Source of the DNA: Acidaminococcales bacterium
GTDB taxonomy: Bacteria; Bacillota; Negativicutes; Acidaminococcales; JAISLQ01
Length of the DNA: 6,304 nt
Direction of reading: 5' to 3'
NCBI GenBank assembly: GCA_031275255.1
Contig: JAISPA010000232.1
Span: 1-6,304 of the forward strand
This document shows, piece after piece, positions 4,881 to 6,304 of this stretch (its first letter is position 1; each line of letters begins with the position of its first letter). The position numbers and the translations under genes are program-made. The notes beneath the pieces are model-generated. The model did no database searches, was not told where the DNA came from, and worked only from the letters and a program-made list of their open reading frames with translations.

Positions 4881-5696
4881 ATGATCACGGCTAAAATACC
4901 AAGGGCTTTGACGTTGGCCGGCTCGGATGCCAGCGGCGGCGCGGGGCTGGAAGCGGATTTGAAGACATTTCAGGAGTTTTGCGTTTATGGCATGACCGCC
5001 GTAACCGTAATCGTGGCGCAGACTCCGGGCGAGTGGGCGCATGAAGTGTTTCCGGTCGAGCTTTCGGTCATTGAAAAACAGCTTGACACCATTCTCGCGG
5101 GGATCGGCGTTGACGCCATGAAGACAGGCATGCTCGGCACAAATGAGATCATTGAGATCGGCGCTCATTATGTGAAAAAGTATGCTGTGGAAAATCTGGT
5201 CGTTGATCCGGTTATGGTCTGCAAGGGAGCGGACGACGTCATGAACCCGGATACGGTGAGGTATCTCAGCAAAACCCTTTTGCCTCTGGCTAAGGTGGCT
5301 ACCCCCAATCTTTATGAGGCCGGCTTTTTAAGCGGTCTGGGTGCGATAACGACGCTTGAGCGGTTAAAGGAAGCAGCCAAATGCATACACGCTTTGGGCC
5401 CGGAGACGGTGGTGGCCAAAGGAGGCGCTAAACTTGATCATCCGTTGGCGGTGGATGTTTTTTATGACGGCAGGGAATTTATTGTTTTGGAAAGCGAGCG
5501 GATCGATACCAATTGGACGCACGGAGCGGGTTGCAGCTATTCGGCGGCCATCACGGCGGGAATTGCCGCCGGCGAAAGTGTCCGGGACGCGGTTTTCAAC
5601 GCCAGGGAATTTATTGTCGCCGCGATCAAGTCGTCTTTCCCGCTCAATAAATTCGCCGGGCCGCTGGATCACGCGGCGCGGCGCCGAATTAAATGA
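4881..5696 (+). CDS. pdxK: Pyridoxine/pyridoxal/hydroxymethylpyrimidine kinase, two-cysteine Gram-positive type
   Basis: A 271-aa cytoplasmic ribokinase-family enzyme that uses ATP to phosphorylate pyridoxal and related B6 vitamers to the 5'-phosphates; many relatives also act on hydroxymethylpyrimidine of the thiamin pathway. It follows the Bacillus/Staphylococcus PdxK pattern along its whole length: GSDASGGAG (14-22), DLKTFQE, YGMTAVTVIVAQ, IGVDAMKTGML (75-85), DPVMVCKG (109-116), TPNLYEA (141-147) and the anion-hole motif THGAGC (213-218). Both cysteines known to act in the S. aureus enzyme are present, as C114 on the lid and C218 in the active site. Length is normal and intact. It follows the zinc-ribbon gene by 54 bp and is followed by a strong hairpin. 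ThiD is the main alternative name; the lid cysteine favours the PdxK type. Confidence 0.96.
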   Translation: MITAKIPRALTLAGSDASGGAGLEADLKTFQEFCVYGMTAVTVIVAQTPGEWAHEVFPVELSVIEKQLDTILAGIGVDAMKTGMLGTNEIIEIGAHYVKKYAVENLVVDPVMVCKGADDVMNPDTVRYLSKTLLPLAKVATPNLYEAGFLSGLGAITTLERLKEAAKCIHALGPETVVAKGGAKLDHPLAVDVFYDGREFIVLESERIDTNWTHGAGCSYSAAITAGIAAGESVRDAVFNAREFIVAAIKSSFPLNKFAGPLDHAARRRIK

Positions 5697-5718
5697 GCGG
5701 CGGCAGGGTCGGGTTCAG

Positions 5719-5749
5719 AGGCCGGCGGGTAAACGCCGGCCTTGTATTT
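5719..5749 (+). terminator. Probable terminator after pdxK
   Basis: AGGCCGGCG (5719-5727) and CGCCGGCCT (5734-5742) form a perfect 9-bp GC stem with the loop GGTAAA. A short T-rich tail (TGTATTT) follows. The stem is very strong but the U-tract is interrupted, so termination may be partial. It lies 22 bp after the pdxK stop. Confidence 0.55.
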
Positions 5750-5878
5750 CCCGGGAAAAGAAAGCATCCGTGCCCGTATATGTTTGCGGCGGCCGGGAAC
5801 GCCGGCTGCGACAAGGCCGGCGTCTATTCCTTCAGTGTTTTTTCCGTCCGCCCGGCCCGGCTTTTGCGCGGGCTGATT

Positions 5879-6123
5879 TATACTGTTCCCCGGTTAAAAT
5901 ACGGCTGAGATTTGCGGGCCGGTTTGCCGCCCTGTAAGGGGCAAAACGCAGGCGATGTCCGCCTCGCCCGCGAGGCTTGTGCAATCCAAGGATGGATAAA
6001 TGCCGGACACGCCGCGGACGGCTGGTGTCCGGCTTCGCCCGCGTGGCGAATCAGCGGCAAAGATGCCGGGATTTCAGCCGGGGAACAGTCTGTACCCTGC
6101 GGGAGGCAACAGCCCGTTTTTTT
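5879..6123 (+). ncRNA. Candidate structured RNA with long closing stem and several hairpins
   Basis: ACTGTTCCCCGG (5882-5893) is an exact reverse complement of CCGGGGAACAGT (6078-6089), 184 nt apart. The helix continues inward: 5894-5895 with 6076-6077 (one G-U), 5897-5900 with 6071-6074, CGGC (5902-5905) with GCCG (6065-6068), and TTTGC (5911-5915) with GCAAA (6057-6061). That is about 27 pairs. The enclosed part has TTTGCC/GGCAAA (5923-5928/5940-5945), AGGCG/CGCCT (5950-5954/5960-5964), GCCGGACAC/GTGTCCGGC (6002-6010/6025-6033) and TTCGCC/GGCGAA (6034-6039/6045-6050). A short CGGG/CCCG stem and T7 end it at 6123. I do not recognise it as rnpB, tmRNA, SRP RNA or a known riboswitch; a divergent 6S RNA remains possible. 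A good promoter was not found, so the 5' end is uncertain. Confidence 0.45.
6100..6123 (+). terminator. Short-stem terminator candidate ahead of cdaA
   Basis: CGGG (6100-6103) pairs with CCCG (6113-6116), extendable by a G-U pair, with a 9-nt loop. Seven T follow at 6117-6123. The stem is short but all GC and the T-run is good. It would end the candidate RNA just before the cdaA promoter. Confidence 0.4.
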
Positions 6124-6133
6124 GTTCTGTTTG

Positions 6134-6163
6134 TTGCATTAAAGGCTTTTTTTTTTGTATAAT
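6134..6163 (+). promoter_or_regulatory. Candidate cdaA promoter
   Basis: A perfect TATAAT lies at 6158-6163. The best upstream hexamer is TTGCAT (6134-6139) at 18 bp, a weak -35. The T10 run between them may help. Predicted start is near 6170, giving a leader of about 50 nt. Confidence 0.5.
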
Positions 6164-6219
6164 AAAATAGTATAGATGTTTTTGGGGCGGGTTAATTTTT
6201 CCATAAAGGCGTGGAATGG

Positions 6220-6304
6220 ATGATAGCACAACTGCAGTCGCTTTTTTTAAGCTTGCGGCTATGGGATATCTTTGATATATTTATTATTTCGGTAGTGTTT
6301 TATT
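6220..6304 (+). CDS. cdaA: Diadenylate cyclase CdaA, N-terminal fragment cut by the window edge
   Basis: The ATG at 6220 opens a frame of 28 codons to the edge. It begins MIAQLQSLFLS, then LRLWDIFDI and FIISVVFY. The W-D-I-x-D-I pattern entering a first hydrophobic helix matches the start of CdaA/DacA, the membrane-bound enzyme that makes c-di-AMP from two ATP. The catalytic DGA/RHR region is outside the window, so the call rests on the N-terminus alone. AAAGG (6205-6209) gives a 10-nt spacing; an in-frame GTG at 6211 is a less likely start. In many Bacillota cdaA is followed by its regulator cdaR and glmM, which could confirm it. Confidence 0.75.
   Translation, partial: MIAQLQSLFLSLRLWDIFDIFIISVVFY

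Larger units (their letters stand above)
5697..6219. other. Non-coding region between pdxK and cdaA
   Basis: No supported gene. It contains the pdxK-trailing hairpin (5719-5742), a TTTCCCGGGAAA palindrome (5747-5758), a hairpin ACGCCGGC/GCCGGCGT (5799-5806/5816-5823), the structured-RNA candidate (5879-6123) and the cdaA promoter (6134-6163). Open frames here begin inside pdxK or translate to repeat-like arginine/glycine-rich text. Confidence 0.7.

Noticed and set aside
5693..5908. 71-codon frame overlapping the pdxK stop (ATGA)
   Set aside because: No ribosome site, crosses the terminator-like hairpin and palindromes, and has no recognisable content.
5879..6123. Known riboswitch (TPP, cobalamin, ydaO/c-di-AMP) upstream of cdaA
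   Set aside because: A GGCTGAGA-like string at 5903-5910 recalls TPP, but the other TPP boxes are absent. No B12 box or ydaO motif is seen, and the T7 run plus separate -10 box argue against a leader of cdaA.

Overview
The window looks like a chromosomal segment of an anaerobic-type Bacillota, possibly Negativicutes. Reasons: strong purine-rich Shine-Dalgarno sites, a Bacillus/Staphylococcus-type two-cysteine pyridoxine/HMP kinase, and the start of a CdaA-type diadenylate cyclase. The phylum call is an inference from protein resemblance; the class is a guess.

Layout. (1) Positions 1-2405, minus strand: an operon led by a 400-aa 2-isopropylmalate/homocitrate-synthase-family enzyme (1100-2302), followed by an ACMSD-like metal-dependent amidohydrolase/decarboxylase (34-1020). 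A third gene may begin at the left edge. Its promoter is clear (TTGACA, 17 bp, TATTAT) and lies within two perfect palindromes, so it is probably tightly regulated. (2) 2406-3493: about 1.1 kb without a convincing gene. It holds dispersed-repeat-like inverted repeats, a 97-bp imperfect direct repeat present twice, and a possible three-way-junction RNA fold. (3) 3369-3570: tRNA-Asp(GTC) with a near-consensus promoter and phased A/T tracts. (4) 3571-4022: non-coding, with stem-loops. (5) 4023-5696, plus strand: a zinc-ribbon protein of unknown function with a probable TTG start, then pdxK, possibly co-transcribed. (6) 5697-6219: a GC-rich hairpin after pdxK, then about 240 nt with a 12-bp perfect long-range inverted repeat closing a multi-hairpin region and ending at a T7 run. 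This is the best candidate here for an undescribed structured RNA. (7) 6220-6304: the first 28 codons of a CdaA-like gene with its own -10 box.

How the parts relate: the minus-strand pair looks like a small regulated pathway of unknown substrate (Claisen-type condensation or cleavage plus decarboxylation/hydrolysis). The plus-strand genes are housekeeping (vitamin B6/thiamin precursor phosphorylation, c-di-AMP synthesis) plus one unknown. I see no defence system, phage, insertion sequence with a transposase, or CRISPR array. The points of real interest are the candidate RNA upstream of cdaA, the double-palindrome promoter, the substituted catalytic histidine in the synthase-like enzyme, and the domain make-up of the zinc-ribbon protein.
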